Source of the DNA: Clitopilus passeckerianus
Taxonomy: Eukaryota; Basidiomycota; Agaricomycetes; Agaricales; Entolomataceae
Assembly: GCA_944990035.1 (NCBI GenBank)
Contig: CALYLX010000116.1
Span: forward strand, 62,001-126,000
DNA: 64,000 nucleotides
Direction: 5' to 3'
Part shown: positions 21,914 through 33,000 of the stretch, one piece after another
How positions within the stretch are numbered: position 1 is the stretch's first letter
Layout: each line of letters opens with the position of its first letter
The notes under the pieces: generated by a model
What the model was told of the DNA's origin: nothing
Databases searched by the model: none
Seen by the model: the letters and a program-made list of their open reading frames with translations, nothing else
Made by a program: the position numbers and the translations under genes

Positions 21914-22818
21914 CACCGGAGCTTCGGCATCTAAGCACCGAGAAATCTTGAGACGCATGGTACACTCTTGATGAGGAGAGCGTTTCCGTAAGCAGGGAAG
22001 ATTCATCCAGGATGAGAACGCATCCCTGGACTCGCTTCTAGAGGTGTTGCTTGCGAATGTCGACGACCGTGGATGACTGGGGAACACCGCATCAAGTTTT
22101 CCATCAACGCCGTCTGGGCCTGAAGTTGTTGATATGCCATGGCGAGCAACGTTTGAGTAACGACCAAAGATATCCAATCAAGTAAGAATGAGAGCTAGCA
22201 CGAAGAGGCTGGTGTTTCGACAACAAAGTAGCCGTTTGGTACGAGAACCGTTCAAGACAGTCGGTGCTTAGGCAAGTGATTCTCACGGTGGGACATTCCT
22301 AACTTTCATTTCACTCTCGGCCTCAGGCCTCAGGTTCAGGAAGCTCGCCCGCTGAGAAATTACTTATTCTCGAAACCTCCTCCGTGCAGGACCACTGCAG
22401 GAACACCGCCTGCTGACTGCCATGGGAGGCGGTGATTTGCCAAATACCAGCCACCTTTGACTCTTCGACTACAGTCTTGATTCTCATCTTTGGCTTGGAA
22501 TGCGTCCTTGGCCCATCGAAGCAGATGTCACGGTCCGCAGCGTCTTACTTATCAAATGCGGGACAGAACCCTCCGGGATTGCTACCACCTGTATCATCAG
22601 ATTGATTGGACTGAATGTGATTTTTGAAGAGCCTCAGACCCGGAAATCTCAGAGGCTCTGCTCTGCGCTCTAAAACCTCGCATGCAGTTCTCACGGAGTG
22701 TATATTGTTGCGACACGCCTTTTCAACTTGCAAGATCATTGTTCAACCTCTGGTGTCGGGGGGCAAAGGACGATCGCCAAAACTTTTATTACAGCAAATA
22801 CGTTATACATTCTGATAC
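21914..22818. other. Spacer between copies D and E
   Basis: About 0.9 kb between blocks C-D and E-F-G. No gene or repeat is recognised. Confidence 0.45.
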
Positions 22819-23351
22819 CTATGCAACAGTCAACTGATTGTCTGCACTACCGATTGCGGGGGCGGGCCCAGCCTATAATTCCATACGGTGAGTTCTCATC
22901 GTTTGCGGGGAAAGGAATAACTACCCACCCCAATGTAGAAGAATCTTGTAGCAATCAAGTCGATAGGTCCGGTAATGTCGGGAACAGTAATCGTGAAATT
23001 CTGGAATTGCTGCCCAGGCCCGTGATACTGAGGGCTGAAAGGACCGTTGTAGAGAACGTTTCCGAGCTGAGAGCTAGGGGAAGGGCAAGTACCACCAGGG
23101 CACGAGTTGATGCTGAGGACGAGGCCAACCTCGGTGCCACCTAGGATGGAATTCTACGAGTATGTGGTCAGCATGTATTTTCTGGGACGGCGGGTGAAAT
23201 TGAAAATTCCTTACAGGACGCACGACCTGAACGACTTGCTGGGTGTTTTTGGTGATCGTCGAGCCAGCTGTAGGATAGGAATGTTAATCCCTTGGGCGCA
23301 AACGCTTGCGATCAGAGCGAAGCCAGTAAGAGCACTGGTGAAGAACTTCAT
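22819..23351 (-). pseudogene. Array copy E: NIS1-like gene with a frameshift and a MITE at its start codon
   Basis: The three-exon architecture is kept, and exon 3 (22819-22872) is again 54 nt. The signal peptide (MKFFTSALTGFALIASVCA) is intact, but one base is missing in exon 1 at about 23279, so the first strand is read out of frame. Exon 2 is otherwise intact, with LGGTEVGLVLSINSCPGG, LGNVLYNGPFSPQYHG and FQNFTITVP. A 331-bp inverted-repeat element sits two bases upstream of the ATG and separates the gene from its former promoter. The C-terminal exon differs from copies A-D and resembles F and G. Confidence 0.8.
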
Positions 23352-23353
23352 AA

Positions 23354-23684
23354 TGGATGACTATCCGTAGGGTCATTCTAGTCAGACTACTTTCTAGACC
23401 AGATGAAACGAGGGATGCCGAACTGCCGGGAGACATCGCTTGTGTGGAATCCTAATAGTTGGAGCAAAAGCTAGCTGGTCAGACTCGAAATCTGGAAGGA
23501 GGGTACCCACCCCTCTTCCAGACTAGGTCATTCCATCCGTTGCAACCGACAAATCTAACCAGCTCCTCCCTACTTTCTACAGATTGCACCACTAAGGTCA
23601 AACCCAACCATTCAGACACCGCCATCACTCGCTTATAGTCTAGAATCTGAGTCTGACCAGCTCGACCCTACGGATAGTCATCCA
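23354..23684. mobile_element. 331-bp MITE with terminal inverted repeats
   Basis: The ends are perfect inverted copies for 21 bases (TGGATGACTATCCGTAGGGTC) and continue imperfectly to about 50 bases with CTxGTCAGACT and TTCTAGAC. The element is flanked by the 4-bp repeat ATAA on both sides (23350-23353 and 23685-23688). The interior has a further hairpin near 23493-23523 and an internal copy of the AGCTGGTCAGACTC part of the terminal repeat near 23473. There is no coding capacity. Confidence 0.88.
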
Positions 23685-24095
23685 ATAATGGGTGTAGGTT
23701 GGTCTGCATACAATGAACTGAATTGTGGCGAGTTATTTTTAGATTTCCGCCTCCAGGTGTGGGCCTGAGATCGCCAGGAACCCTCAAGTAAAGTCGTGCC
23801 GTCCATAACGATGAGCACTGGCCGAACGGAAGCAATGACGTCGGCGACCCTGTGGCGTAACCTTTGTCCAGTACATTCAACAGTCTATCCCGCAAACCTG
23901 GGATATCTCGATTCCAATCCAATAGCTCTCATGTACAGGCGCGTCATTTTTCGAATCAAGCATAAGGAACCTGGTGTATACAGTGAACAGTGAATACTGA
24001 ATCTTACACCCGACTAGCCCGACTAGTATTACCCATCCACAAAGTACAAAACCATCGTCATTGAACATGCCTACCGTCTTTCTGCTGCCTACAAC
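23685..24095. other. Spacer between copies E and F
   Basis: It contains the sequence that was probably the promoter of copy E before the MITE inserted. No gene is recognised. Confidence 0.45.
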
Positions 24096-24641
24096 CTACT
24101 TCACTGTGACTTTGTTATCGGCACCGCCGATAGCCGGGCTAGGTCCAGCCTTTCAGCACCGTGCATGAGCGTCAGTCTTTCCAACGAAGTCGAGAAGTAG
24201 GAACACCTACACCAATAACAAAGAACCGTGTAGCAATTAGATCGGCTGGTCCAGTGATGTCGGGAACTTTGATCGTAAAGTTTTGGTACTGCTGAGTCGG
24301 TTGACCAGATCCATGAAATTGGGGATTGAACGGCCCGTTGTGTAGAATTGTTCCAAGCTGAGAGGTCGCCGGAGGGCAGGTGCCACCCGGGCAAGCGTTC
24401 ATGCTAATGACGAGCCCGACCTCTGTCGCGGATATAATGTGATTCTAAGTAAACCAGGAATTGAGCTGCCTACTGTCAGCAGGAATTTTAAACAGTGACG
24501 TACAGGGCGGACGACTTGAACGGTCAGCTTCTTATTCCTGTGAATCGTTGCACCAGCACGGGGATAATTGATAAAGATGCCTTGAGCGCAAGCGCCTGCA
24601 ATTAGAGAAAGGGTGATGAGGGTGGACACGATGGACTTCAT
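24096..24641 (-). CDS. Array copy F: small secreted NIS1-like protein
   Basis: This is the only intact member of the E-F-G block. Exon 1 encodes a signal peptide (MKSIVSTLITLSLIAGACA), GIFINYPRAGATI and LTVQVVRP. Exon 2 encodes a strand, a Cys pair (MNACPGGTCPP), LGTILHNGPFNPQFHG, YQNFTIKVPDITGP and ADLIATRFFVIG. The 54-nt exon 3 (24096-24149) ends PAIGGADNKVTVK and lacks the N-x-T-V-type final strand of the other blocks. Introns are phase 0. Secreted; function unknown. Confidence 0.8.
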
Positions 24642-24715
24642 AGTAGATGTTCAGCTGAATGATACGTTCAGAACGCGGACAGAACCTATGAAAGAAAGTC
24701 GTTTCTTCAAGATGT

Positions 24716-24722
24716 CTTATAT
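24716..24722 (-). promoter_or_regulatory. TATA box of array copy F
   Basis: ATATAAG on the minus strand, about 75 bases before the ATG. The same CATATAAGAC context recurs in copy G. Confidence 0.5.
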
Positions 24723-25255
24723 GCGCGAGCAATCGACAGCCCCGAAACAGAGCCTGGCCGTATTCCAACAAATTAGGGTGTGCTAATTTTAGAACCCACA
24801 TAGAGGCCAGAATTGGCTGGAATGCGGGGCAGAAACGTGTTATGATATGAATCCTATCCTGGACGGGATGACAGACTCTTACGCAACGCTGTCAGCCACC
24901 TACGGGATGGATTGACCGCGCAATGTACTGCCATCACAAAAACGTATTGGATCAAGGCAGCGTAGGCCCCTATGTGGGCTCGATCGATGTGCAGGAATAG
25001 GTGAATAGGTGAAAATATATACCTCTTCGCCTGATTCATTTCAGTGGTCTTAACGCGTCTCAGATGGTAGTCTGAACCTTTTCGTATTAACTGAGTTGTG
25101 GTACTCTCGGGATGGGTTCCACGCTCAGTCATGACCTAATCCAGTGCTATGTGTCCGTAGGAAAAATCAAGGAAGAGTGTAAGTTCGTTCGTGCGTGTCA
25201 GTACCCAACCAACACCGCTCCCACGTTACTGGGGAGTGAGCTCGTTGATCGTGGC
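24723..25255. other. Spacer between copies F and G
   Basis: No gene or repeat is recognised. Confidence 0.4.
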
Positions 25256-25776
25256 TTAAACGACTGTTACAAGGTTGTTTGCACCACCCATCGTCGGACT
25301 TGGTCCAGCCTGTGGGGAGATTCATCAGTCAAGCCGACCCACCCGAGAAATGTGGACACGTACACCTATGAGGAAGAACCGTGTAGCAATCAAGTCAGCT
25401 GGCCCTGTGATTGAGGGAATAGTGACCGTGAAGTTCTGATACTGGTTGACCAGGCCCGTGGAATTCGGGGTCAAAGGGACCTTTGAACAGAATGGTTCCA
25501 AGCTGAGAGTTGGCAGGAGGGCAGTTGTTGTTGGGGCATGCGTTCAAACTAAGCAGGATTCCGACCTCGGTCGCAGCTTGAATGTGGTTCTGTGGGGTGG
25601 GTGAGCTTCAAAATCATCCGGGTACTAGAGACAACGTACCGGACGCACGACTTGGACGGTCACCTTCTGATTCTGTTTCAGCGATGCACCGGCTGGGGGA
25701 GATGCAATAAAGATGCCCTGAGCACATGCGCTTGCAACAAGCGCAAGGCTGGTGAGGTGGCAGCAATGAACTTCAT
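25256..25776 (-). pseudogene. Array copy G: NIS1-like gene with two frameshifts
   Basis: The copy is recognisable from MKFIAAT through a 54-nt exon 3 (25256-25309). Compared with copies E and F, it has lost one base inside the signal-peptide region, at about 25758. It also changes frame a second time in exon 2, at about 25453, shortly before the NFTVTIP strand. The rest of exon 2 is conserved (TEVGILLSLNACPNNNCPP, LGTILF). Splice sites are intact, so decay seems young or the bases are miscalled. As read, no full-length protein is possible. Confidence 0.75.
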
Positions 25777-25833
25777 ACTGGGATTCAAGCGGAAGAAAAA
25801 GCTAGGAAAGGGAAATTTCAGCTTGAGAAACGT

Positions 25834-25841
25834 CTTATATG
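25834..25841 (-). promoter_or_regulatory. TATA box of array copy G
   Basis: CATATAAG on the minus strand, about 60 bases before the ATG, matching the context in copy F. Confidence 0.5.
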
Positions 25842-26239
25842 CACGAACGATGGATGGACCCTGCCAAGTCTTCTGAAATTCGAATGTGTTAAATTTAGAA
25901 CACCTCCTATAGGCAATGGACAGCAACCTGCTGCTATTCGGATGACCTTTCAATATACTTCGCGGCATGACAGACCGCCACTGGGCTGTCATCGCCTTCT
26001 TGAATATGCTTGTCACCTACAGCTTGCGTTGCCCTCACTAGTCCTGAGCAAGAACGAAAATTGGCGTAATGTTTTTGAGCGGAGGTGAAGGTCTGCCGCC
26101 AAAGGGCTTATAGGGCGTAGCAGGTGAGAATCGTGTAAAGGCCAAAGGGTATATCGTCCATTACTGATTACATTACTGACTTCAAATAAGTAGGCCGTAT
26201 GAATAGGTGGTGATGTCTTTCGGTCAAAGATCGTCTGAA
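25842..26239. other. Spacer between copies G and H
   Basis: No gene or repeat is recognised. Confidence 0.4.
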
Positions 26240-26784
26240 TTAGTTGACATTAACGGTAACGTTCCTTGTTTCAAGGATGGGTGCAAGACCAGCCTATCAA
26301 AGAACACATTTCAGCTCGATATGCCAGCAGTTGAGCAATAATACTTACCCCGATGAGAGTTACATGGGCGACATTGATTTGAGCCGCTCCCTTAGCCAGA
26401 TTGGCGGGGACCGTGACAGTGAAGTTCTGGTGTGGAGGTTTCCCGACGCTGTGGTATTCTGGCTTATACCCGCCATTGTAGAGGATTTGGCCCATGACGT
26501 CTGTAGGTGGGCGGCATGGGTTTGCTGCGCAAGAAGTCACACCAATCACAATTGCGACCTCAGTTGAGCCAGACAGAGAGTTCTGGAAAGGTGCGTCCAT
26601 TGAGCATCATACTCCTTGCATCGACTCGGAGAAGGTGATATGACCTCACGGGTCGGTCGATTTCAACGACAAGATCAGAGCCAGCGGCGACAGTCGCGCC
26701 ATCCTGAGGGTATCCGATTTGGATGCTCTGACCAGATACAGCAGCAACGAGAGCGGCGAAAGTCGCGAATTGAGTGAATTTCAT
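26240..26784 (-). CDS. Array copy H: small secreted NIS1-like protein
   Basis: Intact copy of the last block. Exon 1 encodes a signal peptide (MKFTQFATFAALVAAVSG), IQIGYPQDGATVAAG and LVVEIDRP. Exon 2 begins NSLSGSTEVAIVIGVTSC and continues with a second Cys (ANPCRPP), MGQILYNGGYKPEYH, HQNFTVTVPANL and AQINVAHVTLIG. The 54-nt exon 3 (26240-26293) ends LETRNVTVNVN. Of the nine, this copy and copy I look most like the NIS1 consensus I remember. Secreted; function unknown. Confidence 0.82.
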
Positions 26785-26871
26785 GATGGCTGGAGTGTCA
26801 GAAATCGGTGAGGCAAATTCAAGTGTCTTAGAGAGGTGGTTCTTTGTTTTCTGTAGGCTCAAAGAGGCGCA

Positions 26872-26878
26872 TTATATA
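26872..26878 (-). promoter_or_regulatory. TATA box of array copy H
   Basis: TATATAA on the minus strand, about 88 bases before the ATG at 26784. Confidence 0.5.
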
Positions 26879-27857
26879 CGCTTTCTTCAAGCTTAGTTCG
26901 AGTAAGAATAGACGAAACGACGGTGAAACACGCCGATGCCATGACTGCGAAGAACAGACGGTGATGTCAGAGGAAATTCGGCAAAGATCCCGACGACTCC
27001 CGGAACTAACACCGATAAATACTGTGAGTACCACTGGCAATTGCCGTCACCTGCAAGTGACTTCGACTTTCAAGTCATCACGGTCTTTGCTGACGATTCC
27101 GTTCATTTCGAACGGCACACTTCATGAAATTTTCTGGTACGAGAGCTCTAGTCGTGGATGCCACGAAATTTAATGCAGTGCCGGCAAAACATGTCCCTTG
27201 GAGTCGGCAACATTTGTCGCCCTAAAGGAAACCGAATAACGACACGCTTGTGCCACTTGTCAGTACATCACGTATCAGTTTGCTCACTGTTTCCCTCCTT
27301 TCGCGAAAATTGGCCACCAGCAGAACTCGTAAACACGCCTCGGGGTAGCATGACCGACCAACTCCCAGGCTGACTTTCATATTTCAATCTTCCTGTGAAC
27401 TCAGACTAGCAGAATACATATCTCGAAGCAACCGGTGAACGTTGATCCTCTTCACCTCCATGACGTCACCGAAGAACCACTGTATTTCTCAGTGGCTATT
27501 TCTCTACCAAACGCGCCTTTTCCGTTCTTTGCGGACCTGCGGGCATCGCCTCGAACTCAGAAGTCAAGGACAACAAGGCATTGGTATTCCCTGAAGAGAT
27601 GGTCATCCGGTTTCATGAAATAATGATTTCACTACTCCCAGAATGATGGTCGTGTATTCTTAGAAGTCGAGGGGTACCAAGCCCGAAAGCCTGTGTGCGC
27701 CCTCGACTGCGGGTGGAACGAATCAGGTCGGGAGGAATTTCGAGACCCCAATAAGGTCGCTTGGTATGTGCTAAAATTACAACATTATACCGAATTAATT
27801 TGGATATTTGTTAGGGAGATCCGGGGTCCATCGGCTGCTACTGTTCGGTGTGATTTG
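26879..27857. other. Spacer between copies H and I
   Basis: Nearly 1 kb without a recognisable gene, repeat or transposon end. Confidence 0.45.
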
Positions 27858-28393
27858 CTAATTGACCTTGACGGTGATATTCTGCATCTCCATGAACGGT
27901 GTTTGCCCGACCTAATTGACCTCCTTTAGCTATTGAGAAGCCTTCGCTGAGGAACGAACTTACCCCAATCAGGGCAACATGGACAACATTCAGCTGCGCA
28001 AGGCCTGTTGAAGTCCCGGATGGTACAGACACCGTAAAGTTTTGATGAGGGGGTTTCTGATACCCCGCCTCGGGATGGTATTGAGGGTTGTATCCTCCAT
28101 TATAGAGGACAGTGCCCAGCTGCTCGGAAGCAGCCCGACAGCCGGAGGTGGCGCAAGACGCCAACGCAACGACGATCGAAACCTCAGTCGAGGCGCTTAA
28201 CGAATTCTACGTAGAAATTGAACTCCGGAATTGCAGAACGAACTACAACATAACCTACTGGTCGATCGACCTCTACAACCAAATTGGATCCTGGGGCTAC
28301 AGATGCTCCATCCCGGGGATAACCGATATCTATACGTTGGGCTGAGGCTGAGGCGGCGAAGACAGTTAAAGCAGCAAGTTTAAGGAAATTCAT
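27858..28393 (-). CDS. Array copy I: small secreted NIS1-like protein
   Basis: Intact copy and the right end of the array. Exon 1 encodes a signal peptide (MNFLKLAALTVFAASASA), IDIGYPRDGASVAPG and LVVEVDRP. Exon 2 encodes NSLSASTEVSIVVALASC, a second Cys (TSGCRAA), LGTVLYNGGYNPQYH, HQNFTVSVPSGTSTG and AQLNVVHVALIG. The 54-nt exon 3 (27858-27911) ends MEMQNITVKVN. Introns are phase 0. It pairs with copy H. Secreted; function unknown. Confidence 0.82.
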
Positions 28394-28449
28394 AATTTTT
28401 TTTGGGTCGAGGCGCTGGAGTATTGTCCTCTTCCCGGAGCAAGGACCCT

Positions 28450-28456
28450 TTTTATA
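28450..28456 (-). promoter_or_regulatory. TATA box of array copy I
   Basis: TATAAAA on the minus strand (GGTATAAAAAGG context), about 57 bases before the ATG at 28393. Confidence 0.55.
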
Positions 28457-30026
28457 CCATTTATCGTACAATACGATGGAGCGAATAGAAGGCTTGCCAT
28501 AAATACGTCGATGACATACACTTGAACGTCCGCCTCGAAGTCGAAGGCAAAGGGGAGATCAGACCGACGCATGGAGCTTGGGCCAGACTGGCAGTTGCAA
28601 ACAACCACCGCTTTGCTCCTCACCAAGTGTTGAGGTCTCCAATGCTAACTATTTGTGTTCTCCAGAGGCTCCCCCGTCGTGTGCAAGATACTTTCGGGTC
28701 TTGTGTGTATCACAAGTATTTGTAATCCCGTTTCTTTGCGTTTGGTTATGAATTCGGTCACGATTTTCTCGTGGCAGTTCAATAGAGCAATTCTGCAGCG
28801 CCATTTTTTTTTTTGCTGAGATTCGGCTAGGTTCTGCCCAATCAAATTGGGGCGATAGCGTGACCATGAATATTCAACGCCATTAAAGAGTAGCGATACT
28901 GGAGCAGCACGGCATACTCTCCTATAAGAGGAGTCATTTACTGTGTTCGTTGGAGCAAGTGGCTCCGTTTATTGCCTGAAACTCGCTTAGATTTTTATTG
29001 AAAAAGCTCCAATTTCAGCGCTGCAGAACTGCTCTAATGGCCCTCCACCTCTGCTCTTACTTGATTTGGGTGGCATCGTCTGCCTGCAAGATCATGCGCT
29101 ACTCGGTCATTGTTCATTCTGAAAAATACCTGCATCGCAATGAGCAGAAGACCTTCACGTTGTTTTCTCAGCCTGTATCTTGGACTGACGACTTACTGGT
29201 CAGTCATCTGTATCCAGCTAGCTAGCTGGCGGGCAAGATCTTCTCCTAAATACCGAGAAACCAAGCTCCCAAACCCGTCTTGGTGTACCTCGGGCTTGTT
29301 GTCGAAATACGAGATAGGGTTCACTGAACATGGACAAATTTGACAAGGGGTTGATTGCCGTGCTAACTCGACTTCCGCGATAATGTCCTTCTTCAGTTCT
29401 TTTCCTTCCTGTGATTATTCCCCTTTGTCGTCTGTGCTAATTCCTCCATGATGCCACATCATCCTGATTGAAGCTCGGAGTTCCCATTGTTGGTCCATCT
29501 CTTCCTTACTTCCAGAACCGACACTTACCCGTCCTCAGCTGGCAGCTGACCTCACAAATCGCCATATGCACATGTCGAACTCTTCGTATCCAGCTTCTAT
29601 CTGCTTCTATGAACGATGGCAGGTCCCATGATTTTGGAGTTGTCGAGGGTCAAGGACGCTTCTCCCGGCCCGGGAGCCGCTCATCTTCAGTACGTTTCAG
29701 GTGAATGCATCGGTGCACGAAATATAGCTGAAAAAGCACCTGAACAGTCAGTAATTTGGCTTGAGTGGAACAAAATGCACTTGCCAGATTGCGTCTTGTT
29801 CCAATACCCTCTCTGTGATCACCATTGCTCTCGTCTTCGTTAACCGAGAGACGGACCGCCAGGCAGACAGAAGCATCGGAAAAAAGAACGCATGACCTTC
29901 CTACTCACGCGCGCCCTGTCGCTCTCCACAGTTTTGTGCTCAACATAAATCGCGCCTTCCGCATCAAGGCCGCGAGTCGGGGAGTATTTAGAGTCCATTA
30001 CTGGGATCTCCTATCGACTTCGGGCC
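28457..30026. other. 1.6-kb intergenic region
   Basis: It separates the array from the beta-galactosidase gene; the two genes diverge. It contains a short T run near 28805. No gene, tRNA or transposon is recognised. Confidence 0.45.
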
Positions 30027-33000
30027 ATGAACCGACTTGCAAGCCTTCTTCTCGCTTTGCCGTTGCTCTCCTCCTCGTTTGGAGTGGGAGCGGGTGCCAA
30101 CGCCGTCCTTGTATCGCGACAATCCCCGAACGATGAAAGCTCCAAATACGTGGTCCCCGAGGGAAATCGTGAGTTCATTCTACCTCGAAGCATGCAAGGC
30201 AGACGCTCAGATCCATTCCTGGTGCTCCAAGTCAATTTCTACAAGGGCAAATCCCAAGCTTCTGTCGCCTTCGATCAACATTCGGTGCTTCTCGATGGGA
30301 AGGTTGTGACCTCATCTCTATTCTAATGTTCAGAAACTGACATGGCGCCAACGAAGCGCGTGATGTTCTTCTCCGGGGAGTTCCACCCGTTCCGCCTGCC
30401 AGCCCCTGAACTGTGGAGAGATGTATTGGAGAAGTGAGTCTTGTATGATCTCTGGAAGCAGTTCTCAACCTAACCGCTGGTGTGATTTCAGATTCAAGGT
30501 GAGACGAGATGCGCACATTGGAAGATGCCAACTCACAAAGGACGTTCCGATAGGCTGCTGGTTTCAATGGAGTGTCCGTATACTGTACATCCTTCCTTTC
30601 GTTTCTCATAGGACGAGGCTAACATCTTAAATCGTCAGGGCATTGGGGATTGACCGCTCCAAATGCCAAAGAACTTCGCTTTACGGAACACAATGACCTC
30701 ACCAAATTCTATCAAGTTGCAAAGGAAGTTGGCGTATTAGTAGTTGTTCGACCCGGGTGACTCAGCATCTCGCTCTACACTACACGATACTAACTTATGC
30801 GGTGGTTGCAGGCCGTATGTGAACGCCGAGACAGCTGGTGGTATGTCGATCTCTCGAGGGTGCAAGAATATCTACTCATACAGTTAATAGGTGGAATTCC
30901 CGGATGGGTGGCCAACCTGCCAGGATTGGCGAGGACCAACGCAACCGACTACCGAGAAGCATGGCGGCCCTAGTAAGATTGACTTGTTGGTGCTCGAATG
31001 GACCATTCTGAAAGATTCACAGCCTACTCGAATTCGCAAAGCTTACCGCTCCTTATCAGGTGCGTGCTCTGAAACAACTCTTCTTTGTTATAATATGTAA
31101 CAATTTTCTGCAGTATCCGAATGGGCCTGTCATAGGTCATTGAACCTCCACCTTTTCTACCTTGGCTACTTTACTGACGCTCAGCTCCAGCGATTCAGAG
31201 CGAGAATGAATATTTCACTAGTGAATCACTCAAGATTCCCGGCCTGAGCGAGCACATGCAGGATATCATCGACACGTACCGCGAAGGCGGTTTGACCAAA
31301 ATCCCGACCATTCATAACGATAAAAATGCCGGCGGTCAGTTTGCATTCAAGGGCCCCGGGAAGGTCGATCTGTTAGTGGCTATCAAATACCATATATTAG
31401 GGGACTACTGACGAACCTAAACAGTTACGGATGGGACGGGTGAGCCCCTCAACTATTTATATCCGGACCATAGATTTGACGTCCAGCCAGCTACCCACTT
31501 GGGTTTGATTGCGACAAGCCAACCCAATGGGCCGAACTCTCAACTCGTAGGTTCTTCTCTGTGTAATCTCTTCGAAATTGGCGTGACATATTTTCTTCAG
31601 AATTTGATGCAAGCCATCAGCGTTTGAATCCTGCTGAGCCATTAGCATTATTCGAATGGCAAGGTGTGTGTTTCTTCTGCCAGTGAGCGATTGACGTTGC
31701 CTGAGATAACACGCTCTTCGTAGGTGGTGCATTCTCTTACTGGTCTGGCCCGGGATATGATCAATGCTATCAACTTATAAACGAGCAGTTTGCGAATGTG
31801 AGTACTATGAGCTCTCCTCCGTGCCTTCTTCTAACTTCCTGTCAAGGTTTACTACAAGGTGGGATGGATTCTCCGTGAATTCATGTCTCACTTCCTTACA
31901 GTTGTTACATACTACAGAATAACTATGCGTCTGGCGCTGCCCTGCAAAACCTATACATGACCTATGGTGCATTTCGTGCTATTCTTAGCGGCCCTAATTT
32001 GCTCATGTAGGGTGTAGGTGGCACTAACTGGGGAAATATGCATACCCACACGATCTATTCCAGCTACGAGTAAGTGCTAAAGCTTTGCAAGGCAGTCACA
32101 CGCTAACCTCGACGCAGTTATGGAGCAGTATGAGATTTGGCCCCGGTGGACAAGACTGTTTGCTCATTCTTTACCTCTGCTAGGCAATTCGGGAGGACAG
32201 AACAATTACTCCAAAACTTCATGAGATCAAACTCCAATCCTACTTCCTGCACGCTTCTGCAGATTATCTCCTTGTCGGGAGAGTTGGTAATGGAACCGTC
32301 GGCAGCGGCACTGCATACAGCAACTCTAGCGACATATATACCACTCATCTCACGTCCCCCTCCTCCGGTGCCAACTTCTACGTTGTCAGGCAAAAGACGA
32401 ACACCAAGATCACCAACACCGACTTCACCCTCCGAGTCAATACAACAAGTGGTGGCCAGTTCATCATCCCAAAGAGCGGGAATTTGACGCTCGCAGGAAG
32501 AGAATCCAAGATCATCGTTACAAATTACCCTTTCGGCTCATCTCGCCTTCAGTATTCGACAGCAGAGGTATGTTTTTTTGTAGTTCAGAGTCTGGTGTGC
32601 CGCTGAAGTCACCCGCGTCAGGTTATGACATGGACAAACATCGACAAGGTAACGTTATATCCATCTCCGCTCCGATAAAAGTTGACCTCTGTACATCAGG
32701 TCGACGTCCTACTCGCTTATGCCCTCGAAGGTCAATATATCGAAATTGCAGTCGAGAATACAGGTAGTTCCCAGGTCAACATCATTGGTTCGAAATCAAT
32801 CAAGGCGTCCTCCAGTAGTGGAGTAGGTATTTTTCTTGAACTTTGGGCCTTCCTCCACTAAGTTCTATCAGATCGTTACACTATCCGGCTCCCCCTCTGG
32901 AATCACAATCGTAGAATTTGGTGGCAAACGTATAATAGTCGCGGATAAAAAGACCGCCTCCGGTTTCTGGGCCCCGAAGTTAGCCAGCCAAGGAACCGGT

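Noticed and set aside
28803..28816. T run as a possible retroposon tail
   Set aside because: No element body, target duplication or coding remnant is seen next to it.
31860..32050. Possible break in the beta-galactosidase gene
   Set aside because: Choosing the later AG sites (in TACTACAG and GGTGTAG) restores [12 protein letters not shown] and MTYGGTNWGN in frame.
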